30,000 nt of DNA. It comes from Penaeus vannamei. Lineage: Eukaryota > Arthropoda > Malacostraca > Decapoda > Penaeidae. A program made the translations under genes and the position numbers. The stretch is taken from assembly GCF_042767895.1 (NCBI RefSeq), contig NC_091561.1:16573405-16603404 (forward strand). The letters run 5' to 3'. How positions within the stretch are numbered: position 1 is the first letter of the stretch; each line of letters opens with the position of its first letter. Below, piece by piece: positions 12,320-22,160 of this stretch. Below the pieces are notes generated by a model. It was given only the letters and a program-made list of their open reading frames with translations, did no database searches and had not been told where the DNA came from.

Positions 12320-13720
12320 TGATAACAAATGTAACAAATATGATAATGGTAATATTGTTAGAAAGAACATCGACAAGTTAATGACAATGAAAAAAGCAAA
12401 AATATCGGTGATACCATTGCCATTGTTACTAATAGTAAAGAGAATTGTGATAATGATAACAATAAAAGAGTATTATAAATAATAAAAAATACGGATAAAA
12501 ATAACAGTGAGGATAGTAATTCCAATGATGAAAAGTATAAGGATAGCATTGATAGTAGCGATAGTAATAAGATGATAATCTAAATTGGGATGGCGATGAT
12601 ATAGTAACAATACTAAGGTTAATAATAAGAAAAATAGAGATGATAATGATATTAATATTAATAACGATTATAAAAAAGTAGGTTGATGGTAATTAAAATT
12701 ATAATAGAAATAAAACTAATAATAATAACAGTAGAAATTAATACAATGATAATAATAAAACAATACTGTTATTAAAACAATGACAATGATAATGATACTA
12801 ATAACCATAACAATAATTATGATACTGATAATAATGATGGTGTTGATAATGGTGATGATAATAATAGAATGCTACTATTGATAATGAAAATATGGTAATA
12901 ATGATAATAATAATAATGATATGAATAAGAATAGAAATATGAATAGACATAGTAATGATAGTAAAGATCATAATAATGCAATAATTGTGGTAACGGCAAT
13001 AAGGCTAGTATTAACGATAATGAGAATAATAATATCAATAATGATAATAATGATAATGATAGGGATAACTGTAATGATGATGAACATAATAAAAAAAAAT
13101 AATTATAACAAAAAATAGGTGCAATAATAATCCTAATGATGATGAGGATTGCAATGATAATTTTTGCAATGATAATAATAATGAAAAAAGTATTGATAAT
13201 CCTGATGATAGTAATAATGATAATAATGATAAAAATAACGATAAAATAATGGTAGTAATGATGATAATAATAATGATAAAAATATTGATGATAAAATAAT
13301 GATGATAGCAATGATAATAATGATAATGACAATGGTAATGATGATAATGATGGATAATAATAACATGATATGGATAATAAATAGTAATGATAATGATAAT
13401 AAGAACGGATAAAAATTATAAGGATATGAACAACTATATTTTTGATAACGTCATCCATTGAAATTATTACTATTATAGTAATGATGATAATACTAGTAGA
13501 GAACATGATGATAACAATAATGACAATAATGAAGATGATAGAAATAATGATAACTACCATAATGATAACTATCATAACGATAACAATATTATTGATGATA
13601 ATGATGGCAGTAACAATGATAACGTAATCCATTAAAATGATAACAGAAATTAAAATAATGATTATGATGATACGCATAATAACATTAGTAAGAAAAAAAA
13701 GATACTTGTGATAAGAACCA
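12320..13720. repeat. Degenerate GATAAT repeat domain in unit 1
   Basis: Imperfect GATAAT/AATGAT arrays interrupted by less regular segments. They match unit 2 at 16230-17690 base by base over long stretches, so this is an inherited block and not an independently grown repeat. The long Ile/Leu/Ser frame on the minus strand is judged spurious. Confidence 0.88.
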
Positions 13721-13952
13721 TATAGAGTAATGCTGACAAAAATGATACTGAATGATAATCATAATGATATTGATAGCAATTATAATGTCAGTGATGTCAG
13801 CAACAACAGTGAACCAACAACCTTTATCATCATTTTACTGAAAATGTTAATAATTGTGATGATATTCATTAATAACACTAACAATAGTTATCCTAATCAC
13901 ATGTTCGATGATAATCATGATAATGGCAATGATGATGAGGTACATCCCTCCT

Positions 13953-14000
13953 GTAGAGAATTCACAGCGGTTTATAAGGCAGTTGTAACAGCACAGTAAC
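13953..14000. other. Conserved non-coding block downstream of copy 4
   Basis: The non-repetitive block beginning GTAGAGAATTCACAGCGG is present in unit 2 at 17914-17961. It has diverged relatives at 26311-26356 and about 10457-10500. Similarity continues about 45 bp further (a GTCAGTCTGG-like end). It lies about 370 bp past the stop of copy 4. Function is unknown. Confidence 0.55.
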
Positions 14001-14265
14001 ATGAATAAAGCTTTCGGTCTGTGGTCGCTATAGTTATGTCAGTCTGGTTAATTATCATAATACTAATGATTACGGTATTCGTAATGATATTCAGAAAAAT
14101 ACAAACAGAATTTACAGTTAAACAAACTTTTAACTTTTTTATGATAAAAAAAAAACATAGGTAAAGGGGGAGATACATAATGCTATAAAAATCGAACATT
14201 TACAAATAGATTTGCAAGCTTAGCAGAAGGATATGGGGTAACGTACAGGTCTCTCTTTTCACTAT

Positions 14266-14271
14266 TTTATT
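14266..14271 (-). terminator. Polyadenylation signal of copy 4
   Basis: AATAAA on the minus strand, about 101 bp after the stop codon. Confidence 0.75.
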
Positions 14272-14371
14272 CGGAACAATTCGACAAAAGTAACAACATT
14301 GTACAATGCATAAATATCATCATAATGATACACCTTAAAATACATTTGTCTCATTTTGGCACTGAAAAGTT

Positions 14372-15152
14372 CTACTGAGGAATGCCATAGGAATTGGAAG
14401 GGCGAGAGGGTCGAGAAGGGGCGCTGTATCCCTGAGAAGGTCCTTGACGGGCGCGTTCGATTTGCCTGAGGGCGTGGGCGGGGATGGGATGAGGGAAGGC
14501 TGGCGCCACGGGAAGGAAGGGCGACTGAGGCTGGAAGCCGTTCTCGTCAGCTACGAAGCGAAGCTCAAACTGTTGTCCGTCAGGAAGGGGAAAGCTGAAA
14601 ATGATGGATTGGGTTAACATATGATGTTTTTTAAATGAATAATCGTATTCCTATATCAATAGAATCTTGATGAAACAAATAGGGACACTCACGAGTAGGA
14701 TCCGGACATGGCTGTGACGGGACCCTCCTTGGCGGGAATAGGCGATCCACTTTCCTGGCGTGAGATGCCGTCACCGGTCTCAACATTGAAGCTGTAAGCA
14801 CCGGCGGCGTCGGGGTGGACGCGGTCGTCCACAAGGATGGGCACTAGTGGTCCGGGAGCAGATCTTGGGGCGGAGTAGGTTGGCTGGGGAGCAGGTCTTG
14901 GGGCGGAAAAGGAAGGGCGAGATGCAGGTCGCGACCTGTGGCTGAAGGCTGAAGAAGGTTGAGGAGAGGCATAGCCGAAGTGACTGGGCAGTCTGTCAGC
15001 CAGACAGACTGATACAACTGTGACGAATACAAACTGAAAAATACGAAAAATGTTATTGTGCTGGTAAGTCGTTTCAAAATCCGATATGAATTATATCTTC
15101 AGATTTTTTTTCTTAACAAATATTAGATATTTTGCAGGCTTACGATCTTCAT
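14372..15152 (-). CDS. RR-type cuticle protein, copy 4
   Basis: Exons are 15152-15144, 15033-14693 and 14594-14372, with stop TAG and 190 residues. The signal peptide begins MKIFVFVTVVSVCLA, shared only with copy 5. The RR core starts GSYSFPLPDG: residue 119 is Pro, whereas copies 1, 2, 3 and 7 have Thr. Copies 4, 5 and 6 share this Pro together with a related intron 2 and a C-terminus beginning NSYGI. Copies 4 and 5 are near-identical because they lie in the two units of the tandem duplication. Donors and acceptors are canonical (GTAAGC, GTGAGT, TTTCAG). Confidence 0.92.
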
Positions 15153-15218
15153 GACGGCGGAGGGTGTGGCTAGTCGAACGGCCCAGAAGGTGAGTGATGC
15201 CGGTCTCTCGAACCAAGC

Positions 15219-15252
15219 TTTATATACCAGTGGAGGAGTCAGGGTCAAGGTG
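15219..15252 (-). promoter_or_regulatory. Promoter of copy 4: TATA box and GTCAAGGTG motif
   Basis: TATATAAA (minus) at 15226-15219 and GGTCAAGGTG (plus-strand reading) at 15243-15252. The upstream block CTTGCGTGGGTGGCAATGATG (minus) lies next to it at about 15260-15280. Confidence 0.82.
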
Positions 15253-15727
15253 GCAGCATCATTGCCACCCACGCAAGTAATCTATTGCAACATGTGGGTA
15301 CGTGTAATACTTCTTGTCAATCAATCAGTTGTTCTGAGGAATCATGTGCACAGTGCAACGTAAATTGTTCCCTTGGACATAGATTTATCTTTCATTTCTG
15401 TTTAATTGTAACGCAATAAAAAAAAAATAAAAATAGAGGAAGAACTGAAAATGTTTAAGAAATTATAAAAGCATTAATAGTCGGTTTAACCTTTTCTTTT
15501 AACTGCCAGTCTCAGCATCTATTTTTCTGTCTACCCCTCTTTTTTCTCGTTTTCGTGCCTTAATTTCTTTACACTAGTATGGCGTTCTTGTCAAAGGTAA
15601 TAATGATAACAAGTGTAACAAATATGACAATGGTAATATTGTTAGAAAGAACGGCGACAAAAGTTATTTAGGTAAAGGCATCAGTAATAGTAATAACGGC
15701 AATACTACCACTGCTACTGCTGTTACT
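15253..15727. other. Upstream flank of copy 4
   Basis: Non-coding. A pyrimidine-rich tract at about 15490-15570 and a segment at about 15600-15645 (GATAACAAGTGTAACAAATATGACAATGG-like) resemble the start of the duplication unit at 12320. This indicates an older layer of duplication. It ends at the retroelement's GAT tail. Confidence 0.5.
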
Positions 15728-16224
15728 ATCATCATCGGGGAGCTAACGCCGACGGGGGCGCATAGCCGCATTTACCCTTCATTTTCACCTATGAGGATCC
15801 CTCATGGCAAGCCGCCAGAAAGGGGCTCGGCCCATCTCGAGCTCTTCACGACAGGTTTGGTCGATCTGCCCATGCCACGACTTCCTAGGTCATCCCACAG
15901 GCCTCCTCCACCCAGGGTTGTCTCATACAGAGACAACCTGGTGGGCAGGATCATCCTGTGGGAAGCCAGCCAGGTGGCCATATAGCCTGAGATGGCGCTC
16001 ACGGATTGTGCAAGTAACACGTCCTGTGCTAGTCTCACAGTACAACCATTGGTTGGACACGTGGTCCCACCACCAGTACCCAATGATCCTGTGCAAGGAC
16101 CTATCACAAAAGGCATCAAGACGAGACTCCAGTGCACAAGATAACGTACATGTTTCACTACCGTATATTAAAACGCATTATCAGGGCATTGAAAACCCGT
16201 AGCTTGGTCCTTCTGCACAGTAAC
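15728..16224 (-). mobile_element. RTE-like non-LTR retrotransposon 3' end, truncated by the duplication junction
   Basis: On the minus strand this is the end of a reverse-transcriptase ORF: segments equivalent to VTCTIRERHLRLYGHLAG, a WRRP-type region, the final stop (15745-15743) and a short GAT tail (15736-15728). It matches the 3' part of the longer copy at 19665-21417. Its 5' side stops abruptly at 16224 because the tandem-duplication junction cuts it there. Several in-frame stops near the end show that it is dead. Confidence 0.85.
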
Positions 16225-16227
16225 GTA

Positions 16228-17690
16228 AATGATAACAAATGTAACAAATATGATAATGGTAATATTGTTAGAAAGAACATCGACAAGTTAATGACAATGA
16301 TAAAAGCAAAAATATCGGTGATACCACTGCCATTGTTACTAATAGTAACGAGAATTGTGATAATGATAACAATAAAATAGTATTATGAATAATAAAAATA
16401 CGGATAAAAATAACAGTGAGGATAGTAATTCCAATGATGAAAAGTATGAGGATAGCATTGATAGTAGCGATAGTAATAAGATGATAATCTAAATTGGGAT
16501 GGCGATGATAAAGTAACAATACTAAGGTTAATAATAAGAAAAATAGAGATGATAATGATAGTAATATTAATAACGATTATAAAAAAGTAGGTTGATGGTA
16601 ATTAAAATTATAATAGAAATAAAACTAATAATAATAACAGTAGAAATTAATACAATGATAATAATAAAACAATACTGTTATTAAAACAATGACAATGATA
16701 ATGATACTAATAACCATAACAATAATTATGATACTGATAATAATGATGGTGTTGATAATGGTGATGATAATAATAGAATGCTACTATTGATGATGAAAAT
16801 ATGGTAATAATGATAATAATAATAATGATATGAATAAGAATAGAAATATGAATAGACATAGTAATGATAGTAAAGATCATAATAATGCAATAATTGTGGT
16901 AGCGGCAATAAGGCTAGTATTAACGATAATGAGAATAATAATATCAATAATGATAATAATGATAATGATAGGGATAACTGTTATGATGATGAACATAATA
17001 AAAAGAAATAATTATAACAAAAAATAGGTGTAATAATAATCCTAATGATGATGAGGATTGCAATGATAGTTTTTGCAATGATAATAATAATGAAAAAAGT
17101 ATTGATAATCCTGATAGTAATAATGATAATAATAATGATAAAAATAATGATAGTAATAATGATAATAATAATGATAAAAATAATGATAGTAATAATGATA
17201 ATAATAATGATAAAAATAATGATAGTAATAATGATAATAATAATGATAAAAATAATGATGATAGTAATAATAATAATGATAAAAATAATGATGATAGCAA
17301 TGATAATAATGATAATGGCAATGGTAATGATGATAATGATGGATAATAATATGATATGGATAATAAATAGTAATGATAATAATAAGAAGAACGGATAAAA
17401 ATTATAATGATATGAACAACTATTTTTTTGATAACGTCATCCATTGAAATCATTACTATTATAGTAATGATAATACTAGTAGAGAACATGATGATAACAA
17501 TAATGACAATAATGAAGAAGATAGAAATAATAATAACTATCATAATGATAACAATATTGATGATAATGATGGCAGTAACAATGATAACGTAATCCATTAA
17601 AATGATAACAGAAATTAAAATAATGATTATGATGATACGCATAATAACATTAGTAAGAAAAAAAAATACTTGTGATAAGAACCATATAGA
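16228..17690. repeat. Degenerate GATAAT repeat domain in unit 2
   Basis: Counterpart of 12320-13720 with the same order of sub-blocks. The main difference is the 36-bp minisatellite at 17113-17256. Confidence 0.88.
17113..17256. repeat. 36-bp minisatellite, four exact copies
   Basis: A 36-bp unit beginning GATAGTAATAATGATAATAA is repeated without a mismatch at 17113, 17149, 17185 and 17221, followed by a degenerate partial copy. Unit 1 at about 13205-13250 has only an unexpanded relative. Confidence 0.95.
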
Positions 17691-17913
17691 GTAATGCTGA
17701 CAAAAATGATACTGAATGATAATCATAATGATATTGATAACAATTATAATATCAGTGATGTCAGCAACAACAGTGATCCAACAACCTTTATCATTTTACT
17801 GAAAATGTTAATAATTGTGATGATATTCATTAATAACACTAACAATAGTTATCCTAATCACATGATCGATGATAATCATGATAATGGCAATGATGATGAG
17901 GTACATCCCTCCT

Positions 17914-17961
17914 GTAGAGAATTCACAGCGGTTTATAAGGCAGTTGTAACAGCACAGTAAC
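17914..17961. other. Conserved non-coding block downstream of copy 5
   Basis: Duplicate of the block at 13953-14000, about 350 bp past the stop of copy 5. Confidence 0.55.
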
Positions 17962-18205
17962 ATGAGTAAAGCTTTCGGTCTGTGGTCGCTATAGTTATGT
18001 CAGTCTGGTTAATTATCATAATACTAATGATTACGGTATTCGTAATGATATTCAGAAAAATACAAACAGAATTTACAGTTGAACAAACTTTTAACTTTTT
18101 TATGATTAAAAAAACCCATAGGTAAAGGGAATCGAACATTTACAAATAGATTTGCAAGCTTAGCAGAAGGATATGGGGTAACGTACAGGTCTCTCTTTTC
18201 ACTAT

Positions 18206-18211
18206 TTTATT
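18206..18211 (-). terminator. Polyadenylation signal of copy 5
   Basis: AATAAA on the minus strand, about 98 bp after the stop codon. Confidence 0.75.
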
Positions 18212-18308
18212 CGGAACAATTCGACAAAAGTAACAACATTGTACAATGCATAAATATCATAATGATACACCTTAAAATATATTTGTCTCATTTTGGCACT
18301 GAAAAGTT

Positions 18309-19089
18309 CTATTGAGGAATGCCATAGGAATTGGAAGGGCGAGAGGGACGAGAAGGGGCGCTGTATCCCTGAGAAGGTCCTTGACGGGCGCGCTCGATTT
18401 GCCTGAGGGCGTGGGCGGGGATGGGATGAGGGAAGGCTGGCGCCACGGGAAGGAAGGGCGACTGAGGCTGGAAGCCGTTCTCGTCAGCTACGAAGCGAAG
18501 CTCAAACTGTTGTCCGTCAGGAAGGGGAAAGCTGAAAATGATGGATTGGGTTAACATATGATGTTTTTTAAATGAATAATCGTATTCCTATATCAACAGA
18601 ATCTTGATGAAGCAAATAGGGACACTCACGAGTAGGATCCGGACATGGCTGTGACAGGACCCTCCTTGGCGGGAATAGGCGATCCACTTTCCTGGCGTGA
18701 GATGCCGTCACCGGTCTCAACATTGAAGCTGTAAGCACCGGCGGCGTCGGGGTGGACGCGGTCGTCCACAAGGATGGGCACTATTGGTCCGGGAGCAGAT
18801 CTTGGGGCGGAGTAGGTTGGCTGGGGAGCAGGTCTTGGGGCGGAAAAGGAAGGGCGAGATGCAGGTCGCGACCTGTGGCTGAAGGCTGAAGAAGGTTGAG
18901 GAGAGGCATAGCCGAAGTGACTGGGCAGTCTGTCAGCCAGACAGACTGATACAACTGTGACGAATACAAACTGAAAAATACGAAAAATGTTATTGTGCTG
19001 GGAAGTCGTTTCAAAATCCGATATGAATTATATCTTCAGATTTTTTTTCTTAACAAATATTAGATATTTTGCAGGCTTACGATCTTCAT
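18309..19089 (-). CDS. RR-type cuticle protein, copy 5
   Basis: Exons are 19089-19081, 18970-18630 and 18531-18309, with stop TAG and 190 residues. It is the duplicate of copy 4. The signal peptide, linker, Pro119 variant and NSYGIPQ end look the same; the differences I saw are mostly synonymous or in introns, for example the last codon CAA instead of CAG. One probable amino-acid change is Val-for-Leu-type variation at linker residue 66, where copies 3, 5 and 7 encode Ile and copies 1, 2, 4 and 6 Leu. All splice sites are canonical and the frame is open, so both duplicates look functional. Confidence 0.92.
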
Positions 19090-19155
19090 GACGGCGGAGG
19101 GTGTGGCTAGTCGAACGGCCCAGAAGGTGAGTGATGCCGGTCTCTCGAACCAAGC

Positions 19156-19189
19156 TTTATATACCAGTGGAGGAGTCAGGGTCAAGGTG
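19156..19189 (-). promoter_or_regulatory. Promoter of copy 5: TATA box and GTCAAGGTG motif
   Basis: TATATAAA (minus) at 19163-19156 and GGTCAAGGTG (plus-strand reading) at 19180-19189. It is essentially identical to the copy 4 promoter. Confidence 0.82.
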
Positions 19190-19850
19190 GCAGCATCATT
19201 GCCACCCACGCAAGTAATCTATTGCAACATGTGGGTACGTGTAATACTTCTTGTCAACCAATCAGTTGTTCTGAGGAATCATGTGCACAGTGCAACGTAA
19301 ATTGTTCCCTTGGGCATAGATTTATCTTTCATTTCTGTTTAATTGTAACGCAATATCAAAGAAATAGAGGGAGAACTGAAAATGTTTAAGAAATTATAAA
19401 TGCATTAATAGTCGGTTTAACCATTTCTTTTAACTGCCAGTCTCAGCATCTATTTTTCTGTCTACCCCTCTTTTTTCTCGTTCTCGTGCCTTAATTTCTT
19501 TACACTAATATGGCGTTCTTGTCAAAGGTAATAATGATAACAAGTGTAACAAATATGACAATGGTAATATTGTTAGAAAGAACGGCGACAAAAGTTATTT
19601 AGGTAAAGGCATCAGTAATAGTAATAACGGCAATACTACCACTGCTACTGCTGTTACTATCATCGGGGAGCTAACGCCGACGGGGGCGCATAGCCGCATT
19701 TACCCTTCATTTTCACCTATGAGGATCCCTCATGGCAAGCCGCCAGAAAGGGGCTCGGCCCATCTCGAGCTCTTCACGACAGATTTGGTCGATCTGCCCA
19801 TGCTACGACTTCCTAGGTCATCCCACAGGCCTCCTCCACCCAGGGTTGTC

Positions 19851-20186
19851 TCATACAGAGACAACCTGGTGGGCAGGATCATCCTGTGGGAAGCCAGCCA
19901 GGTGGCCATATAGCCTGAGATGGCGCTCACGGATTGTGCAAGTAACACGTCCTGTGCTAGTCTCACAGTACAACCATTGGTTGGACACGTGGTCCCGCCA
20001 CCAGTACCCAATGATCCTGTGCAAGGACCTATCACAATAGGCATCAAGACGAGACTCCAATGTACAAGATAACGTACATGTATCACTACCGTATACTAAA
20101 ACTGGCATTATCAGGGCATTGAAAACCCGTAGCTTGGTCCTTCTGCACAGTAACTGCATCTCCAAATACTTGTCGAGAGAGTTCAT
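19851..20186 (-). pseudogene. Reverse transcriptase C-terminal fragment
   Basis: A 111-residue open stretch contains CRRTKLRVFNALIMPVLVYG, ESRLDAYCDRSLHRIIGYWW, VTCTIRERHLRLYGHLAGFP and DDPAHQVVSV. These are typical of the region after the catalytic palm in RTE-like reverse transcriptases. Position 20154 inside it is the duplication breakpoint. The frame continues toward 19671 only through in-frame stops, so this is a relic. Confidence 0.85.
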
Positions 20187-20221
20187 GACCCATGCTCTCA
20201 GGCCAATCCATCTACTGACTT

Positions 20222-20420
20222 AATTATCAAACGCCTTCCTAAGGTCGATGTAGGCTGTAAGCGGCCCATGCCCCCTTCCCCTTCCTGAGAGGGATTGCCA
20301 CAACTCTCAACAGGTCAGGGGGAACGTTACCAGACTGCCAGATGGCAGCCAGGAGAGCATGCAATCCATGCGCCATAGGTTCACCACCTCCCATTAACAT
20401 TTCAGCTGCTTTACTACTCC
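20222..20420 (-). pseudogene. Reverse transcriptase N-terminal fragments, joined by deletion
   Basis: Translating the minus strand gives a segment with EPMAHGLHALLAAIWQSGNV and RVVAIPLRKGKG. It then passes directly into AAY and, after a 1-base frame change, IDLRKAFD. In intact relatives these motifs are separated by several dozen residues, so an internal deletion joined them. A stop codon follows KAFD almost immediately. Confidence 0.75.
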
Positions 20421-20984
20421 TCAGTATGGAGATCGCCCCCTAACTTCAGATAAGAAGGGTGGATCTTCACTGATGGGTAGGTCTGGCAACGGAATCTCGG
20501 CACTACCCGCATCCAAGTTCACTGTTGGTAGATCAACCTGGTACAACAACTGAGACGATCTGGCCACTTGCTGAGCGAACTCCAGTCACCTGTGAAGAGG
20601 GTTTGGAGTTCAGCTTTCTCAGAGCTTGATATGCAGGACGAAATGGCCTTCGACCTCTTCTGCAAGACTCCTAACAAACTGTTCCTTGTCCTTTCTCAGC
20701 AGTGACCGAGCTCTGTGCACCTGAGAACGGTGCTAAGCCTGATCCCCTGTCAGACAAGCCGCACCACAAGCATCTGTGGCTTCCAGTGTCTACTGCGAGA
20801 TAAATTCTGTATTGCTTTTGGGGGGCATTCATCAATTGATTCTTGAGCTTGAGCAACCCCTGGGCACATTCCCCCTCCTTCTGCCTGTACAAATGAACCA
20901 GCCTAGGGTGGTCCCTAGACCACTGGGGAGCTTCGAAGTGGACCCGAGGGTAGCCACAACCGGTCTATTGTCAGTAACATAGAA

Positions 20985-21412
20985 CGTGGCAATCATATAT
21001 ACCCTGCAGTTCTAGAGGATCTTTCAACAAGTGCTGATGAGGATGTGGTTGATCTCCTTGGCTGCATTATCCGCATCACTATACCACATCCAGCGATGTG
21101 GGTCTGAGCGTTGGTACCAGTAACCGATAATCCTCAGTTTCTAGGATCTTTCAAAGTCCCAGAAAAGGAGGCTATTCTCGCTACCAGCGATTATATCTCG
21201 CCGATGACAACTGTCCGACTCATCTCTTGCACATTGAGGTTACAAACATCAGTATGAGCATACACAGCAATAAGAGACATGAAGCCATATGCAAGCTTCA
21301 GCCTCAGTACCATGACACGCTCATCGATCGGAGTAACCTCAACTACTGAGGACTGGAATCTGCTGGAGATGGCTATGGCATGACCAGTAGTAGGTGTAGC
21401 CACCTACACTAA
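20985..21412 (-). pseudogene. AP-type endonuclease domain fragments
   Basis: On the minus strand 21403-21191 encodes HAIAISSRFQSSVVEVTP and LRLKLAYGFMSLIAVYAHTD, the central sheet of an APE-type endonuclease. A different frame at about 21150-20990 encodes RIIGYWYQRSDPHRWMWYS and KEINHILIS, the C-terminal catalytic region with an Asn-His-Ile pattern where relatives usually have Asp-His-Ile. Frameshifts and stops lie between, and the domain's N-terminus is absent. Confidence 0.75.
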
Positions 21413-21417
21413 TCGTG

Positions 21418-21980
21418 CCGCTGATAATAACTATAATGATAATGAGGCTAGTGATACCAATCAAAATACTAAGAGGGGTAATGATAATGATTATGATAAT
21501 AATAGTGATAATAAGATAATACTACCAATGATAATGATAACAATGATAATATTAATAGTAATAACGATGATAAGAATAAGAATACAAATAGATAAATTAA
21601 AGTAATGATAGGAATAATCATAAAAATAATGCACTAATTGTAGCTATGACAGTGATGAAAATAACTATAATGTTATGTATTAAAATTTTGATAATGATGA
21701 TAATGGTAATGATGATAAATGCATTATCATAATAATGATTATGATAGTGAATAACAATAGTAATAATAACAATAAGAAAAATAGCAATAACTATAATAGT
21801 AATAGTAATTATGGTAACAATAACGACAGCAACAATAATGATAAGGATGTTGATAATAATACTAATGATAATGATAAGAATATTAATAATGATAATATGA
21901 CAAAAATGAGGATAATGATAATAATGATAATGATATTGATAGCTATTATTACTACTATAACTGTTACTAATAGTAATGAT

Positions 21981-22018
<38 letters not shown>

Positions 22019-22072
22019 AGTCAAACATTTAGTAGGATAGGATGTAATGAACAAGTTAATTTTATCGCTTAT
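21418..22072. repeat. GATAAT-type repeats and A32 tract downstream of copy 6
   Basis: Degenerate GATAAT/AATAGT units at about 21418-21985 are followed by a pure A-run of 32 at 21986-22017 and about 55 bp of unique sequence up to the poly(A) signal. No gene is seen. Confidence 0.85.
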
Positions 22073-22078
22073 TTTATT
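22073..22078 (-). terminator. Polyadenylation signal of copy 6
   Basis: AATAAA on the minus strand, about 83 bp after the stop codon. Confidence 0.75.
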
Positions 22079-22160
22079 CAGAACAATTCGATAAATGTAA
22101 CAATATTGTACAATGTATTATCATAAATAATATAACGTGTCACTTTGGCACTGAAAAGTC

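Larger units (their letters stand above)
12315..16224. repeat. Tandem segmental duplication, unit 1 (carries copy 4)
   Basis: A 3.91-kb segment that is nearly identical to 16225-20154. It comprises a degenerate GATAAT domain (12320-13720), the downstream flank, cuticle copy 4, its upstream flank and the 3' end of an RTE-like retroelement. The unit ends ...CAGTAAC at 16224 and unit 2 begins GTAAATG at 16225. Placement is ambiguous by 2 bp because of a shared AC. Confidence 0.93.
16225..20154. repeat. Tandem segmental duplication, unit 2 (carries copy 5)
   Basis: This repeats unit 1 with scattered substitutions and small indels, and is 3.93 kb long. The right end (...CAGTAAC at 20154) continues into TGCATCTCC, the uninterrupted retroelement sequence. 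Unit 2 therefore retains the original right flank, as unit 1 retains the original left flank. Confidence 0.93.
19659..21417 (-). mobile_element. RTE-like non-LTR retrotransposon remnant (APE endonuclease plus reverse transcriptase), internally deleted
   Basis: Reading the minus strand from 21417 downward: fragments of an AP-type endonuclease; a linker; an RT amino-terminal piece (GGGEPMAHGLHALLAAIWQS near 20390-20330, then GNVPPDLLRVVAIPLRKGKG); a palm fragment (IDLRKAFD near 20250-20225); a jump to the RT C-terminal region (CRRTKLRVFNALIMPVLVYG and VSNQWLYCET); the last stop at 19673-19671; and a GAT-rich tail. Full-length elements of this type are about 3 kb with a single long ORF. This copy is about 1.75 kb with frameshifts and stops. 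The catalytic palm between KAFD and the C-terminal region, including the expected YADD-type motif, is missing. The family assignment (RTE-like clade) rests on recognition of the protein segments. The element predates the tandem duplication, since both units carry its 3' end. Confidence 0.85.

Noticed and set aside
15791..16202. Plus- and minus-strand open frames over the retroelement 3' end (also 19719-20086)
   Set aside because: They are shadow frames of the decayed RT ORF; the true frame is recognised by its motifs and contains stops.
21986..22017. A32 tract considered as the tail of a processed retrocopy or SINE
   Set aside because: No RNA-derived body or target-site duplication is seen beside it, and shorter A-tracts occur at comparable places downstream of copies 3, 4 and 5, so a mononucleotide repeat is the simpler reading.
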